DNA of 64,000 nucleotides from Grifola frondosa (GCA_001683735.1 LUGG01000001.1:2418001-2482000), one strand, 5' to 3'. Shown: positions 1-11,324, counted from the stretch's first letter. Program-made: numbers and translations. The notes: generated from the sequence alone by a model not told the origin.

Positions 1-2
1 CG

Positions 3-788
3 AAGAAATACCACGTCCACCACATTCGCATTAGCGGATACAATTCACGCGCAAATGGCATCGTCGAGCGATCGCACTACAATATTCGAGGAGCACTCTT
101 CAAGGCCGCAGATGGAGACCAAAAGCGATGGTCGCAAGTGGTGCACTCAGTATTTTGGGCAGAAAGAATCACGGTGCGCAAACGCATGGGTTGTTCTCCT
201 TACTTCGCAGCAACAGGAACACATCCTATCATTCCTCTCGACATCTCTGAAGCGACGTACCTACAACCACCTCCTGATTCCATCATGACGACCACAGACC
301 TCATCGCCAGACGTGCGATCGCACTTCAGAAGAGACACGAACAAGTAGCGTGACTCAATTCCAAAGTCTTCGAAGCACGCGTTGCAGCAGCAGTTCGATT
401 CGAGCGCGAGCACAAGACCACAATACGCGATTTCGACTTCAAACATGGCGATCTAGTACTCATGCGACACACGCAGATCGAGAAGTCACTTAATTGCAAG
501 ATGCGACCGCGGTATCTTGGACCGCTAGTTGTCTTAGCAAGAAATCGCGGAGGAGCCTACATCCTTGCAGAGCTCGATGGCACAGTATTCGACAGACCCA
601 TCGCAGCATTCAGAGTCATTCCATTCTTCGCGCGAAAATCAATCGCAGTCCCACAGGCACTACTAGATATCGATGAAGAGCGTCTGCGAGAAATGCGCGA
701 AGTCACATCGCAAGGAGATGACGAAGAAATACGTGACGATATGGAGCACGCTGAGGCAGAGGATGAAGAAGATCTTCCTCAAGAATGA
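3..788 (+). pseudogene. Ty3/gypsy retrotransposon pol, 3' end (integrase C-terminal part)
   Basis: The frame beginning at base 3 reads as the C-terminal end of a fungal Ty3/gypsy polyprotein. It opens with the integrase segment HHIRISGYNSRANGIVERSH, continues through a linker, and ends with the conserved block MRPRYLGPLVV...GGAYILAELDG...AAFRVIPFFAR, followed by an acidic tail and a TGA stop. The 5' part lies outside the window. One in-frame TGA at 351-353 interrupts the frame between two well-conserved stretches; an arginine CGA codon is expected there, so a C-to-T change is likely. The element normally makes reverse transcriptase, RNase H and integrase for its own copying. This copy is partial and probably dead. 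Family assignment is from the recognised C-terminal integrase signature. Confidence 0.85.
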
Positions 789-1444
789 ATTTGCGAATCG
801 CATACTTTTCCCTTACCTATCAGACATTTTGTATATGCTTACCATTTTTTCTGTACTTATAGTGTTTCATGAAAGTCGCGATAGTCACTGCGACAGTCGC
901 GCAAAGCCTCACAGGGGTTTTACGGCAATGAAGAACAACTGAGCCTTTCCCCTTGTACCATATTTTCTGTTGAGTTCATTCATTCACTTGCGATGATTAT
1001 AATCGCGTCACGACTGCGATTCTTACTCAGCACTGAGACGATGACTGGGGACAGTCAGAATTTCAGTGAGGAGGAGAAGGTCTTAATGCGACGCAATATG
1101 AGCGAGTTTTGTGACTTAATTTTCGCAATTTTTCTTCAGCTTATATCAGACAGATATTCGTCTAAGACATTCAGTTTCATTAAATATAACCTACAAACGT
1201 TTTATAGAAATATATCGACCGCAGAAACAAGACAGTATATATTGTACAAACAACGCAATTGGAAACGAGGCGATAGAACAGAAAAAGAAAACGACGCATG
1301 GGTGGACAGGCAAGCGACAACGTACGAACGGAGGAAAATAGAGAAATGGTCCAAATATCCACGGGATTAAATCGCGAACGCCTCAATCCATCCTACTACT
1401 TGCGATCTCCTTCAGATGGCTTCCTCGAACGACCTATGGACAAG
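789..1444. other. Gypsy 3' non-coding region with polypurine-tract-like motif; probable LTR start
   Basis: No convincing gene. At about 1053-1075 a purine-rich run (TTTCAGTGAGGAGGAGA) lies some 270 bp after the gypsy pol stop, the place expected for the polypurine tract just before the 3' LTR. The same string recurs at about 6844-6860. The LTR itself cannot be delimited because no second copy is in the window. The stretch is AT-richer than its surroundings and overuses GCGA/TCGC words. Confidence 0.45.
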
Positions 1445-2099
1445 TCACCACACGTCACTTGCGAGCCAAAGTGCGTACTCACTGAGGCGAGCTGAACCAG
1501 GCCAAGCGTCAGGATCTCCACCAGCATCTTCGACGATACGACGTAACTCCTCGTTAATGCGAAACACCTCAGTGTCGCGCACGTCGATCTCCATGTCGAG
1601 GACGTATCCGCGCTCGCTCAGCACGCGATAACGGGTCGCAGCCAATGGGTCGAGAACAAACGGCGGAGGAGCATGCGGATCAGTGGCGGGAGGCTCACGG
1701 CGAGGAGCGCGTACTTGCGACGGGCCAGCAATACTAGCCGATGGAACGGGAGAGGGTGCAGGAGACGCGAAGAACAGAGGGTTGATGTCGGGCGATGGAA
1801 GGAACGGTTCGTCTTCTGGCTCAACAGGAGAAGGAGGTTTGGGCGTGGCGACAGGAGGCTCAGCAGCCTTCGCCTTCCCCTTTCCCTTCGCGACGCGCTT
1901 AGTCTTCCTAGCAGCTGCTTTCGACAGCAACAACGAGCCCGACGGCACACCTGCGACAGGTGCATCGGTAGAAGCAGGTGGAATCGCAGCAGATTGACGC
2001 GTCGTTCAACGCGGTATTGGAGCCTTTGGAGGCAATGTCTCTATCATCACGATAGGAAGAGGTGGGAGAGATCTCACCGCAGCAGCAGGTAGGCAAGTG

Positions 2100-2260
2100 C
2101 ACGGGTAAACCCCCGGGTGTCAGTAACCTTACCCGCACCCACACCCATCAGAACCCACACCCGCACACCCACGGGTCTTTGGTCGGGGGGTACTAGGGGT
2201 GGGTTTGAGGGGTATGTGCGGGTATCAAGCCTGCCACGGGTTTTATGTACTTCAATACTA
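2100..2260. repeat. Left subterminal ACCCGT-type motif cluster of the hAT element
   Basis: Next to the left terminal repeat there are many close variants of ACCCGT, ACCCAC and ACGGGT in both orientations. A similar cluster lies at about 5300-5409 by the other end. Arrays of short motifs near the ends are typical transposase-binding regions of hAT elements. They resemble telomeric repeats only superficially. Confidence 0.6.
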
Positions 2261-2301
2261 GAAAGCTACTTCGAAGTTGGTAATGCCATAACATTAGTGT
2301 A

Positions 2302-5188
2302 CTACAACTTGATACTGTCCCAGCCATCCTCCAAGGCTTGATCCTCGCCCTCAAGCTCTGCTAGTACAGTTACTGCCTTTACATCATCATCTTTGACGAG
2401 ACCCAGTCGGCTCCAGGCTCCGAGGCAAATCAGTGCGCGTGTTGACTGCGCAGACAATCGGCTTCGAACATGTGACAGAACAAGACGGCCGCAACTAAAC
2501 ATACGTTCAACGTCTACAGAGTGTCGCTGTGATGGGCGATGCATTAGCACTGTGTTTGAGCCATTAATAAACATATAAAACATACCGGGGATAGAGAGGT
2601 AATCGAGTGCCATGCGCGACAGGTGCGGGTACGTGCCGCGCCTCTCATGCCACCACGCAAGAGCATCGGCGACGTGCTCGGGATCAGTCGCCAGATATAT
2701 GTCGAGCTCGCTTCGCCGCTCAGACGGCTTCGGGGCGGAGAGCGCGGGGATGGAGTCAAAGATGTTGGTATTGCTCTTGATACTTGTTTGCGAGGTGCCT
2801 GTCACTACGACGTCGCTGTCGTCCTCATCACATGGCCGTTTCTCGTACGACAACTCATACTTCTCCCGCACAATCCGTTCCGCCTCGTCAATCCACTCCG
2901 GTTCCCAGCGTGCTTGTTTGAAGTAGGATAGTTTGTGCCGAGGGTGAAGAACTACATTAGAATACATTGGATGTAAGTATATATGTGAAACAGGTTTTTG
3001 GAACATTACCCATGGCTGTCCGATACGTCTCAGACAGGTCCGTCTTGCTGTAGTATCGGTTGAGAGTTTTTTGCAAGGCCGAGTGATGCGCGCACTGCAG
3101 GATCGAACGCACGGTTGATGGAGTCAGTAGTCAGCCTCTCGTCGACATGATCCATGGCGGGGATCACCATGGCGAGGTTGGTGTCGCACGAGAGAAATAG
3201 AGTGTGGCGTCCTTGAAGACCTGCGTGAGAAGTCGCCAGAAGCGCGTGAGTGACTGTGGAAGTGTGTGATGGTTGTGACTAACCTTCAACACATCACACA
3301 GCTGTCTGGCACACTCCACTCCCTCTCCGAAAGCTCGAGCTGTCGCAGTCCAGCATTCCGATCTGCACATATCTTGTCGATCCCCAGGCGGTATTCAATT
3401 GCAAACTCCAACATATCAAACGTCGAATTCCAACGGGTTGCAACATCGCGGGCATCACACGGGCAATCATACGAAGCGCGTCGAGGTGAGTGTACCACGT
3501 CGGCAGGAGCTTTGTAGGTGAGTTGATCATCTTGAATGCCAGTTTCCGCAGCTAATCCTCAGTTAGTATTGGTACTAACTGAGGATACAGAAGACACATC
3601 ACCTTGGCAAGTACAAGACGCAGTGGACGAATACTCTGCTCTAGGTTGGCACGCTCCTCCGCCGTTAGGAGCTCGATCTCGTCTATCCAATCATCTTCAT
3701 TCACCTCAAGCAACTCGTCGACCTCCTCTCCATCTCCCTGTGCAGCCAGATCATCTGCAACACCTTCTGCGAGCTCCTGAAGCTCGCGCTCATCCTCGGT
3801 AAGTATAGCATTTTGATCCTTTTTTGGCACATCAAACTGACGGATTAGCGTCTTCGCGATCAGGTTGACGACGTGCAGAAAGCAGCGCACGCAGTTTGTC
3901 TCCCCGGGAACGTGTCGATGAGCTTCGAAAGCTCATCGATCATGGTGTCGTTTGCCGACGCATTGTCGGCAGCGACGGCTAGCATCTGTAATACTTCGTG
4001 AGTACATTGGGCCTTCATTCTTTAAGCACACTGACCTTTTCCTCCACCCCAAACTCCTGTAGTGTCTTCTTAAACACCTTCGCGAGACCTTCACCACTGT
4101 GGGACTGCAATCAAGACTTAGCCCAGACTCTTTATCAATACAGCGAGGTACGTACCGATGCAACCTCGACTATGTCGAGTGGAAACCCAAACGGCTGACC
4201 AGCGCGCTCTAGGTGGACCGTAAAGCCAACGAACGGGCGATGGTTGGGAGCCGTCCATGCGTCCGTCCCATAACTCAACTGTCCCTCGTACGTCTACCCT
4301 CTCTATTAGCTACATAACTACTACTAGAAACTAACAAGCTCACCTGTAGCATCTTTGCAATGCGGGAGCGCGCGCGCACGAAGACGAGTCTAACGTCGCG
4401 CGAGACGGTCGAAGGCGATGGAATATAATGTTGTGGGCGGCCTGTCTTCATCAAGCTCAAGAAGCCTCTATCCTTCACGATGCGAAATGGCCGCACACTC
4501 TCCGCGACCCAACGCACAATCTCCGCGCGCACCTCTGTCTTGGTGTGGCCGAATCGAGTAAGTTACTTTACCATTGCCCTTTCGCTGAAACGCTGACGTG
4601 ATTGTACCATTTTCTTGCAGACCTTTGACAATAGTACCGCGGGCTTCGGCGGCATCCTTTGCTTCATCAGCAGCGGCCAACGCTTCTTCGCCCCAACAGC
4701 TTCGAGCGTGCTTGCGCATGTTGCCCGTGGACTTTGCATCGCCAGTGTCAAGATACCGGCGTATTGTCTGCTTGCACGACTTCTTGACACATCGAAATAC
4801 ATGACATCGGCGGCCCTTTACATACTCGATTTCGGGTGTGTATTCAAAGAATGAATATATTGGTGCGTTCCATTCTTTTTGAAGCCGTTCTTTGGTTCCT
4901 ATATGAGTTTAACAAGCACGCTGAGCTGTCTATTATATCACCTAGCTGTGCATCTTCATCCTCGCTTTCACTTGAACCACTCGATGAGCCCGACTCACTA
5001 CCATGCTCTCCACTGCTATGATCACCCCCATGCTCGTCTCCCTCTTTGCCGTCGTCGCCGCTTTCAGCACTAGCGTGTGCATCACCATCGGCATGACCAT
5101 TCTGTTGGCGCTTCGGGCCATTCTTGCTCGAACGGGCACGCTTCCTTTGATGGGCAGCTGGCTGATGGACTTTTTTGCGTTTAGTCAT
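2302..5188 (-). CDS. hAT family transposase (BED-type finger, RNase H-like DDE)
   Basis: The start is the ATG at 5188 (MTKRKKVHQPAAHQRKR), followed by a Ser/Asp/Glu-rich N-terminal stretch. A BED-like zinc finger follows around 4650-4800 (VFRCVKKSCKQTIRRYL...NMRKHARSC). Next come GRPQHYIPSPSTVSRDV and, after an intron, YGTDAWTAPNHRPFVG (first catalytic Asp of the hAT family), then AVAADNASAND (second Asp) and NCVRCFLHVVNLIAK. Further on is a VATRWNSTFDML block near 3430 and the C-terminal hAT dimerisation region (WWHERR, then VDVERMFSCGRLVLSHVRSRLS), ending at 2302. About six introns are needed. The frame slips by one base near 3450-3452 (GGG run), where MP and RDVATRWNST should join, so activity is uncertain. 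The gene is alone inside the element. Confidence 0.8.
3556..3585. repeat. Hairpin within a transposase intron
   Basis: TCCTCAGTTAGTA at 3556-3568 is followed after 4 bases by its exact reverse complement at 3573-3585. On the transposase strand the inferred intron (GTGATG... to ...GAGGATTAG, about 50 bases) is mostly this stem, and the stem also contains CTAAC-type branch-point sequence. The pairing is exact; any role in splicing is inference. Confidence 0.7.
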
Positions 5189-5299
5189 TATGATGTAGTG
5201 TGTATCTCAGACATGCGTGTACCGGTGTCAGCTTTGTAATATTAGTCAGAACTATACATCACTATGGTCAACCAAAGCTCCGAGCCATGCTGTTGGCAT

Positions 5300-5409
5300 G
5301 AAAACCCGTAAGTACGGGTATGGGTTAATAACGGGTTATTTAAGTATTACCCGTACCCATACCCGTGAGTACCCACGGGTTAAACCCATGCGGGTTACCC
5401 AAACCCGTG
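5300..5409. repeat. Right subterminal ACCCGT-type motif cluster of the hAT element
   Basis: At least ten variants of ACCCGT/ACGGGT occur in both orientations just inside the right terminal repeat. They mirror the left cluster and are probably transposase-binding sites. Confidence 0.6.
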
Positions 5410-6636
5410 CATTTGCCTAGCAGCAGGAGCAGCAGCAGTCAAGGGAGAAGGGATCAAGGTACCATCTGGCCTACGAGCAGGAATACGAATAGAGCCTGGA
5501 GAGGCACTATCCGTAGCACCAGAACTCGTGGAGAATCGAACGCCTTGCTGTTGACGAACACGATCTAAAACAAAAAGCTAATCAAGCAGGAGAATTAGCA
5601 GAAAATGCGAAGTTACAAACCTGCGATCGCGTCGCGAGTCATTCCTTGCCAAAACACCCTTTCTTGTCGTGCTTGCAACGATCGCATAGTCGGTCCTTGG
5701 GACGGATGGCACACAATGCAGGACGCTGCAAGTCGCGACAACGGTCGCACTGACGAATCTTCAGTAACAGATACTCCTAATAATAAACACAGAACATACC
5801 GGCCCGACAATATCACCAACAACGATACCCTGCTTGTTGCGTCTCCCCGACCCTCCGGCGACAAGAACGTTCTCGAGCCGACCACTAGCGTCCAGGTTGG
5901 TTAACAAAGTTAACCCTCTACCGCGAATACTGGCCCGTGCTGCCACGATATCCCCAGGTGCGACGACAGTCGTAGGCCGTTCCTCCTCAGCTTTCTTGGT
6001 CTTCATGCGTTTCGTCACGGGTTGTCGCGGGGGCGACTCATGAAGCTGGTCCACTTGCTCCTCTTCATCGTCACCCTCCGACGACTCATTCACTCCCGAT
6101 CCCTCTTCAATATTAGCAGTAATCGCAGGAACAGGAGCGACGACAGTCTCCAGCACATCACTTGGATTCTCCTCCAAAGACAGCGACTGCATCACCGCAC
6201 TACCGACAGAAGGCGTAGACACTCCGTCCAAACGTCGCATTAACTCTGCCTCCAGGGCACCGGGATCGGGTCGCACCATGAACTCTGACCCCCAAGAAAG
6301 CCAAGCCTGGTTATACAGGCCCTGGAACGCGCGACGTGCGATTGCGACCCAACCTTCGATTTCTCGCAAGGTCTCCGCAGATGCGTTAGGATGGAGCAGA
6401 CGCTGAATTATTAAAATCAGTGTACAATGCGCAAAGAAAAGGGGAACCTGGCTTACGAGCGCACGAAATAAACGTTCCCCATGGACCCTTCGCGTCTCTA
6501 GATTCAAAACTGGCGCGGAAAGATGCGTAACCGCATCTACAGCGCGGCGATGGGCTTGTGTACGAACATTGGATAGAGCCGCGGCGTCGAGACCTTCGAG
6601 TAAATCGGACTCAGACTGGTTTTGAACAGGTTGCAT

Positions 6637-8079
6637 GACGAAGAAGACAGAAAGCGCAAGTTGTGGCAGTAGGAGAAGTAAGAGGCTAAGGAAACGAACG
6701 CGTGGGAGCTTGATCTCAGTGTCTTATAGAGCGAATTCACAGCACCGTTCAAATTAGGAAACACCGAACAGTCCCGACGTTGCGACGAGGAACAATTCAT
6801 TCGTTACGGCATTACACTTCGCGCGGACCGAGGACGGTCCAGATTTCAGTGAGGAGGAGATGATACGAAGGCGCATGCTACGTGGATCAATCTATTTTCG
6901 CATTCAAGCATCTGACGATCATGCAGAAGTCGCAGACCGAGTCGCACTTGCGATTACGTTGTCGCAGGTCACTTGCCAATAGTAACTGACTTCGTTGCGA
7001 CGTGCGATCAGCCGAACATAGACTATCAAAGACTCCACCCCTTCGTACCAACAAAACTCACGCGATACGTCATTTAACCATTCAAATTCACCACATGGAG
7101 ACGTGCGATAGGTCGAAACACTTGCGACCCAATTGTTCGGCGTCCTACATGCATCTACCTGACAGATCACACGCATCGAACCCTGATCCCAGTCCTCTCG
7201 ACTCCTACCCAGCCTTAGATTCTTCCCATAGCTGATTTAGCTGCGCCACGCGATTACACACGTCAATGCGACATCGCCACTATTGTTGTGTGTGTATTAC
7301 GGACTGTACTACCGGTGCGACACGTTCCCCTTTACAATAAACGCCCCGAGAAGGCCGCGCATTTACTCACGCGTGTCTTCGCGCGTTTCGCTCGCTGGTG
7401 CAGTGCATGGCTATACGTGGCAGGTGTAGCAGTTCAGCCACCATACATTCGGTATTTTCATTTTCTTGATTTATCTTAGCTTACTCGTATCGCGTTTCAT
7501 CCCAGACTTTTGACATTATAGCGATTGACCTTTCCCTTACTAGCTATCGTATTTCACAGGATATGTTCGTCGCAAGGTACTTGCGATCGGCTTTTGATTT
7601 ATACCGAGGACGTTTCGCGTTTCAGATACGTAGAATAATTCATAAAAACTCATGTATAGTACGATACGAATCAGACACGAGTTTCCCCCACAAGTACAGA
7701 GTTCAAAATCGCCGGCTTCACTTGCGATCGCGACCGCTCTTCACTAAAGCTCTCCTCTCACTGTGAAACTGCGACCGCGATACTTGCGACTATACGGATA
7801 AACCATCATACACGCTGCGACTTCGAACTACGATCAAGGAGACCTCTTTAGTTGCGATACGCGTGGAGTGCGCGAAGAGCCGATATTGCTAAGCATTTAC
7901 TTTTATCTTCTTCTGCGTTTCCCCTACCTCAGAGAAGTACGATTCACGTGTGACTCGCGAGCATAGCTAGTTACACAACTCGGTGCAAAGGACCTCTGCG
8001 AGAAATCGAGAGCCCATTCGCGCTATATCTCGTTACTACTGACTTTACGATCTATAGAAGACATATTTGTTATTTATAG
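6637..8079. other. TE-derived non-coding region with a polypurine-tract-like motif
   Basis: No coding feature is supported. At 6844-6860 the string ATTTCAGTGAGGAGGAGA repeats the tract found after the gypsy pol at about 1053-1075, and the following TGATACGAAGG could be the start of an LTR. The rest is rich in GCGA/TCGC words (for example TTGCGATC, TGCGAC), as are 1-1700 and 5430-6630. Short ORFs here have no recognisable content. The region ends where the truncated Copia element begins. Confidence 0.4.
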
Positions 8080-8102
8080 GTCAGAGTCGGCAAGAGAGTA
8101 TC

Positions 8103-11100
8103 AGCGTGTACTCCGATGTCTGCGGCCCGATGCAGACGGAAACCCGCTCGCGTGAACAGTACTTCATCACGTTCATCGATGGCAAGTCCCACCACGTCAC
8201 GGTCAAGCTTTTGAAGACCTAGTGTTGCTGCAGCTAAGTCAGGCCTAAATGATATATGACTCATAACTTGTGCAGTTTTTCAGATATCACAGTGTTCTTA
8301 CACTAAGTTTGTAGCCTATATACAGCCGCATAATCATGCCATATATCAGAATGTTATACCTTGTATTGATGGATATATGGCCAAAAAGCCGATTGAAAAG
8401 TCCGACTTTGTAGTCAGCTTTTTTACCAATGTAACTGAAATTGAAATGCATTCAAGATAATTATGCAAATGGTTGTGTTACATTCAAATACATATACATC
8501 TTAACTATTAATTTCAATTAATGTGATGTCATTATCTGTAGAACTCATGTCAGAATATCCAAAAAGCTGAAACAGGTGTGACTAAGCCGTGGCAACACTA
8601 TGAAGACCAAGGACGAAGACTTGAAGTTCTTTCGTGAATTTTGCGAGCGAGCGGAGGTCGAGACGGGCGAGCGCGTAGCAAACCTACGATCTGACGGTGG
8701 AGGCGAGTATATCTCGCAAGGTCTCCGTGACTATCTCAAATCCAAGGGGATCCACCACGAGGTCACGAACGCGTACACTCCACAAGAAAATGGGGTGTCC
8801 GAGCGGATGAACCGCACGCTCATGGAGATGGCGCGCACGATGCTGGCGGATGCGGGACTGCCGAACTCCTATTGGGGGGATGCAGTTCTGTATGCTGCGT
8901 ACTTGTTGAACCGACTGCCGACACGCGCACTCGATGGCGACATTACGCCGCACGAAGCCTTCACGGGCAACAAACCGCGCATCGCGCACCTGCACATCTT
9001 CGGGTGCAAGGCGTACGTCCACATTCCTGACGAGAAACGGCGTAAGCTCGATCCCAAGTCACTGGAATGCACTCACATTGGTTGGTCCGAGAATCGCAAG
9101 GCATACAAACTTGTGCATCGGCCGACCGGGCGCATCATCGAGTCTCGCGATGTTTTCTTCAATGAGGGAACTGAAACGAAGTCTCCCGTGTGCGCGTCGA
9201 CGCGTCCGCTCCCGAAGAACCCAGCACACCTGCAACCGACGCCGTCAAGGCCGAGGAGGACGCGACATCCTCAAGTGAGGAGTCCGAGTCTGCGGCCGGC
9301 GAAGACGACGACACAGACAGCCTGCCCGACCTCGTGTCAGTCGACGATGAGTCGGACGACGACGAAGACGAAGACGGCACACCGTCACCGCCTCCTTCGC
9401 CATCTCATGCACCCGCGCCAAGCGCTGCGTCTGCGCTGCGCAACGTCGCTCCCACGACACGCGCCGTGCCGTCCCAAGCCCGCATCGCACCCTCTCGTGC
9501 CCCAGCACCTCCTCCTGCCCCAGAGCTGCATCGTTCGACGCACGTTCGTCAAGCGCCCGTGCGTGATGACGACGCGAAGTTCCGGGTGTCTTCATACACT
9601 CGGAAGGCCAGTGTTCAGGGAATAGACCCCAAGTCCAAGGGGAAAGCCAAGGTGGAAGAAAGCAGCAGTGAGGAAGCGCAGAGAGAGGAAGTTGAGGGCC
9701 AGGGAGGTAGTGCAGAGGTCAGGGATGGAGTGGGCGCTGAGCACGCCAAGAACGCATCCATTTTGGATGATCCTCAGTCATATGAAGAAGCTATGTCGCG
9801 TCCGGACGCGGAGCGATGGAAAGCCGCATGCGCTGAGGAGTTGTTGACGTTCGTCAAGGCGGAGCTGTACGATGAAGTTGAGAGGCCGAGAGATCGAAAG
9901 GTGGTGGGCTGCAAGTGGGTTTTCCGTATCAAGAGAGGTCCAGATGGTGAGATCGAGAAGTACAAGGCGCGGGTGGTGGCAAAGGGATTCACGCAAGTGG
10001 AAGGTGTTGACTACACTGACACTTTCGCACCAGTCACGAAGTTCGCGTCTATACGAGCGCTTCTCGCGCTCGCCGCCAAACTCGATCTCGAGATCCATCA
10101 AATGGACGTTAAGTCCGCTTTTCTCAACGGCAACCTTGATGAGGAAATATTCATGGCCTGCCCACCTGGTTTCCAAGGTGCCCGCAACATCGTCTGGCAA
10201 CTCCGGAAGGCCCTCTACGGTCTCAAACAGGCCAGCCGAGAATGGTACAAGAAGATTCGTGCCGAGTTCGAAAGCCTAGGGTTCACACGCAGCAATGCCG
10301 ACCATAGTGTTTTCTACAAGAATGAGGACGGCGTGTTGCTCATCGTCGCAGTGTACATTGATGACATGCTGATTTTCTGTAACAGTCTTCCTGCCGTTGA
10401 AGCCCTCAAAGCTGATCTCGGGTCCCACTATGACATGACCGACCTTGGCGAAGCTCGGCGGATATTGAACATCAAAATCATACGTGATCGCGCTCGCCGC
10501 ACCATCGAGCTCACGCAACGCCAGTATGTCGAGAGCATTCTCACGCATCAAGGCATGGCCGACTGTCGTCCGGTCAGCACCCCAATGGCGCAAAATCTCA
10601 AGCTCCTCAAACTCTCCGATGCAGAGATCGATGCCACGCCCTATCAGAGCGCACTTGGCTCGTTGATGTATGCCATGCTTGGCACACGTCCCGATCTCGC
10701 ATTCGCAGTGGGCGCATTAAGCAAACACGCTGCGCATCCCGGAGAGGAGCACTGGACTGCACTTATGCATGTCTACAAGTACCTGCGGGCGACGACGGAC
10801 CTCCGGCTTGTGTACGACGGGAATGCCAAAGGAGAATTTCCCCTCTGCTACGTCGATGCGAACTGGGCCTCCGATGTCAACGACCGTCGCTCCGTTACCG
10901 GGTACGTCTACATTATGTCCGGCGCTGCGATCAGTTGGTCCTCGAAGAAGCAGCCTTCGACTGCCCTCTCGAGTACTGAGGCCGAGTACATGGCCATGGC
11001 CGGCGCAACAAAAGAAGCCCTTTGGCTTCGCACTTTCCTGGATGAGATCCAGCAGCTCCCAGCTGCTGCGACTCTTCTTCTTGTCGATAATCAATCCGCC

Positions 11101-11301
11101 ATGGCTCTCGCCAAGAACGCCGCATTTCACGACCGCACCAAGCACATTGCTGTGCGTCATCACTTTATTCGCGACGAGCTGGAGGAGGGCCACATCCGTG
11201 CGGAATATGTGCCCACTGGTGATCAAGTTGCCGACGTGCTCACGAAGGCTCTCGCTCGCGAGAAGCATGTTCGTTTCACGGAGGGGATGGGGTTACATTA
11301 G
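8103..11301 (+). pseudogene. Copia pol (integrase, reverse transcriptase, RNase H), disrupted
   Basis: At 8103 the frame reads SVYSDVCGPMQTETRSREQ, the start of the Copia integrase core with the first catalytic Asp. It is cut by a MITE at 8220 and resumes in the same frame at 8601 (KTKDEDLKFFREF), with LRSDGGGEY and ENGVSERMNRTLME carrying the remaining catalytic residues. Near 9180-9190 the frame shifts by one base. The new frame runs to 11301 with an acidic linker, the RT start (KVVGCKWVFRIKR), the YIDDMLIF polymerase motif, and an RNase H region (CYVDANWASD, SSTEAEYMAMA, VDNQSAMALAKN). The tail is DVLTKAL. Products of an intact element would copy the RNA and insert the DNA. Insertion, frameshift and 5' truncation make this copy non-functional. 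Confidence 0.88.
8220..8600. mobile_element. Non-autonomous hAT-like MITE in Copia integrase
   Basis: This 381-bp AT-rich insertion has no ORF. It begins TAGTGTTGC and ends with the exact complement GCAACACTA. The inverted similarity extends about 20 bases with mismatches (TGCAGCTAAGTC against CACGGCTTAGTC). A perfect 8-bp duplication TGAAGACC lies at 8212-8219 and 8601-8608, and removing the insert with one copy restores the integrase frame. The 8-bp duplication and TAG start fit a hAT-derived MITE. Its ends differ from those of the hAT element at 2090-5419, so it belongs to another family. Confidence 0.9.
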
Positions 11302-11324
11302 GGTCCACGTCCGCTGAGTGGGCG

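Larger units (their letters stand above)
2090..5419 (-). mobile_element. Complete hAT DNA transposon
   Basis: The 3330-bp element is bounded by terminal inverted repeats, TAGGCAAGTGCACGGG on the left and the complement of TAGGCAAATGCACGGG on the right. It is flanked by a perfect 8-bp target-site duplication GCAGCAGG at 2082-2089 and 5420-5427. An 8-bp duplication is diagnostic of hAT elements. Inside is one multi-exon transposase gene on the minus strand. Both subterminal zones (about 2100-2245 and 5300-5409) are packed with ACCCGT/ACGGGT-type motifs, probable transposase-binding sites. The element lies within an exon of the decayed TE-associated gene; deleting it with one duplication copy rejoins that frame exactly. 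Confidence 0.92.
1445..6636 (-). pseudogene. TE-associated gene with Cys-rich zinc-knuckle-like motif, split by a hAT element
   Basis: The minus-strand frame starts at 6636 (MQPVQNQSESDLLEGL). A 51-bp in-frame intron lies near 6400-6455. The frame runs through an acidic middle and then, after another intron, reaches a cysteine cluster (CDRCRD...C...CDRCKHDKKGC, about 5640-5750). A further exon (RVRQQQGVRFSTSS, about 5560 down to 5428) continues directly, in frame, across the hAT insertion into 2089. From there it runs through a Pro/Ala/Lys-rich region to the end at 1445 (...YALWLASDVW). Two lesions are visible besides the insertion: a one-base shift near 5640, and a TGA near 2006 between two segments in the same frame. 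I do not recognise the family; the setting and the cysteine motif suggest a protein carried by a fungal retroelement. The function is unknown. Confidence 0.6.

Noticed and set aside
2100..5409. Interstitial telomere repeats (ACCCGT-like)
   Set aside because: Motifs are degenerate, occur in both orientations and lie exactly inside hAT terminal repeats with a target duplication.
5613..5885. Minus-strand ORF as a separate gene
   Set aside because: It is a shifted frame of the TE-associated gene; the cysteine cluster in the neighbouring frame and the following exon show the real reading.
6861..7900. A complete LTR pair matching the region after 1075
   Set aside because: Only the polypurine-like tract is shared; the following sequences do not align well enough to define an LTR.
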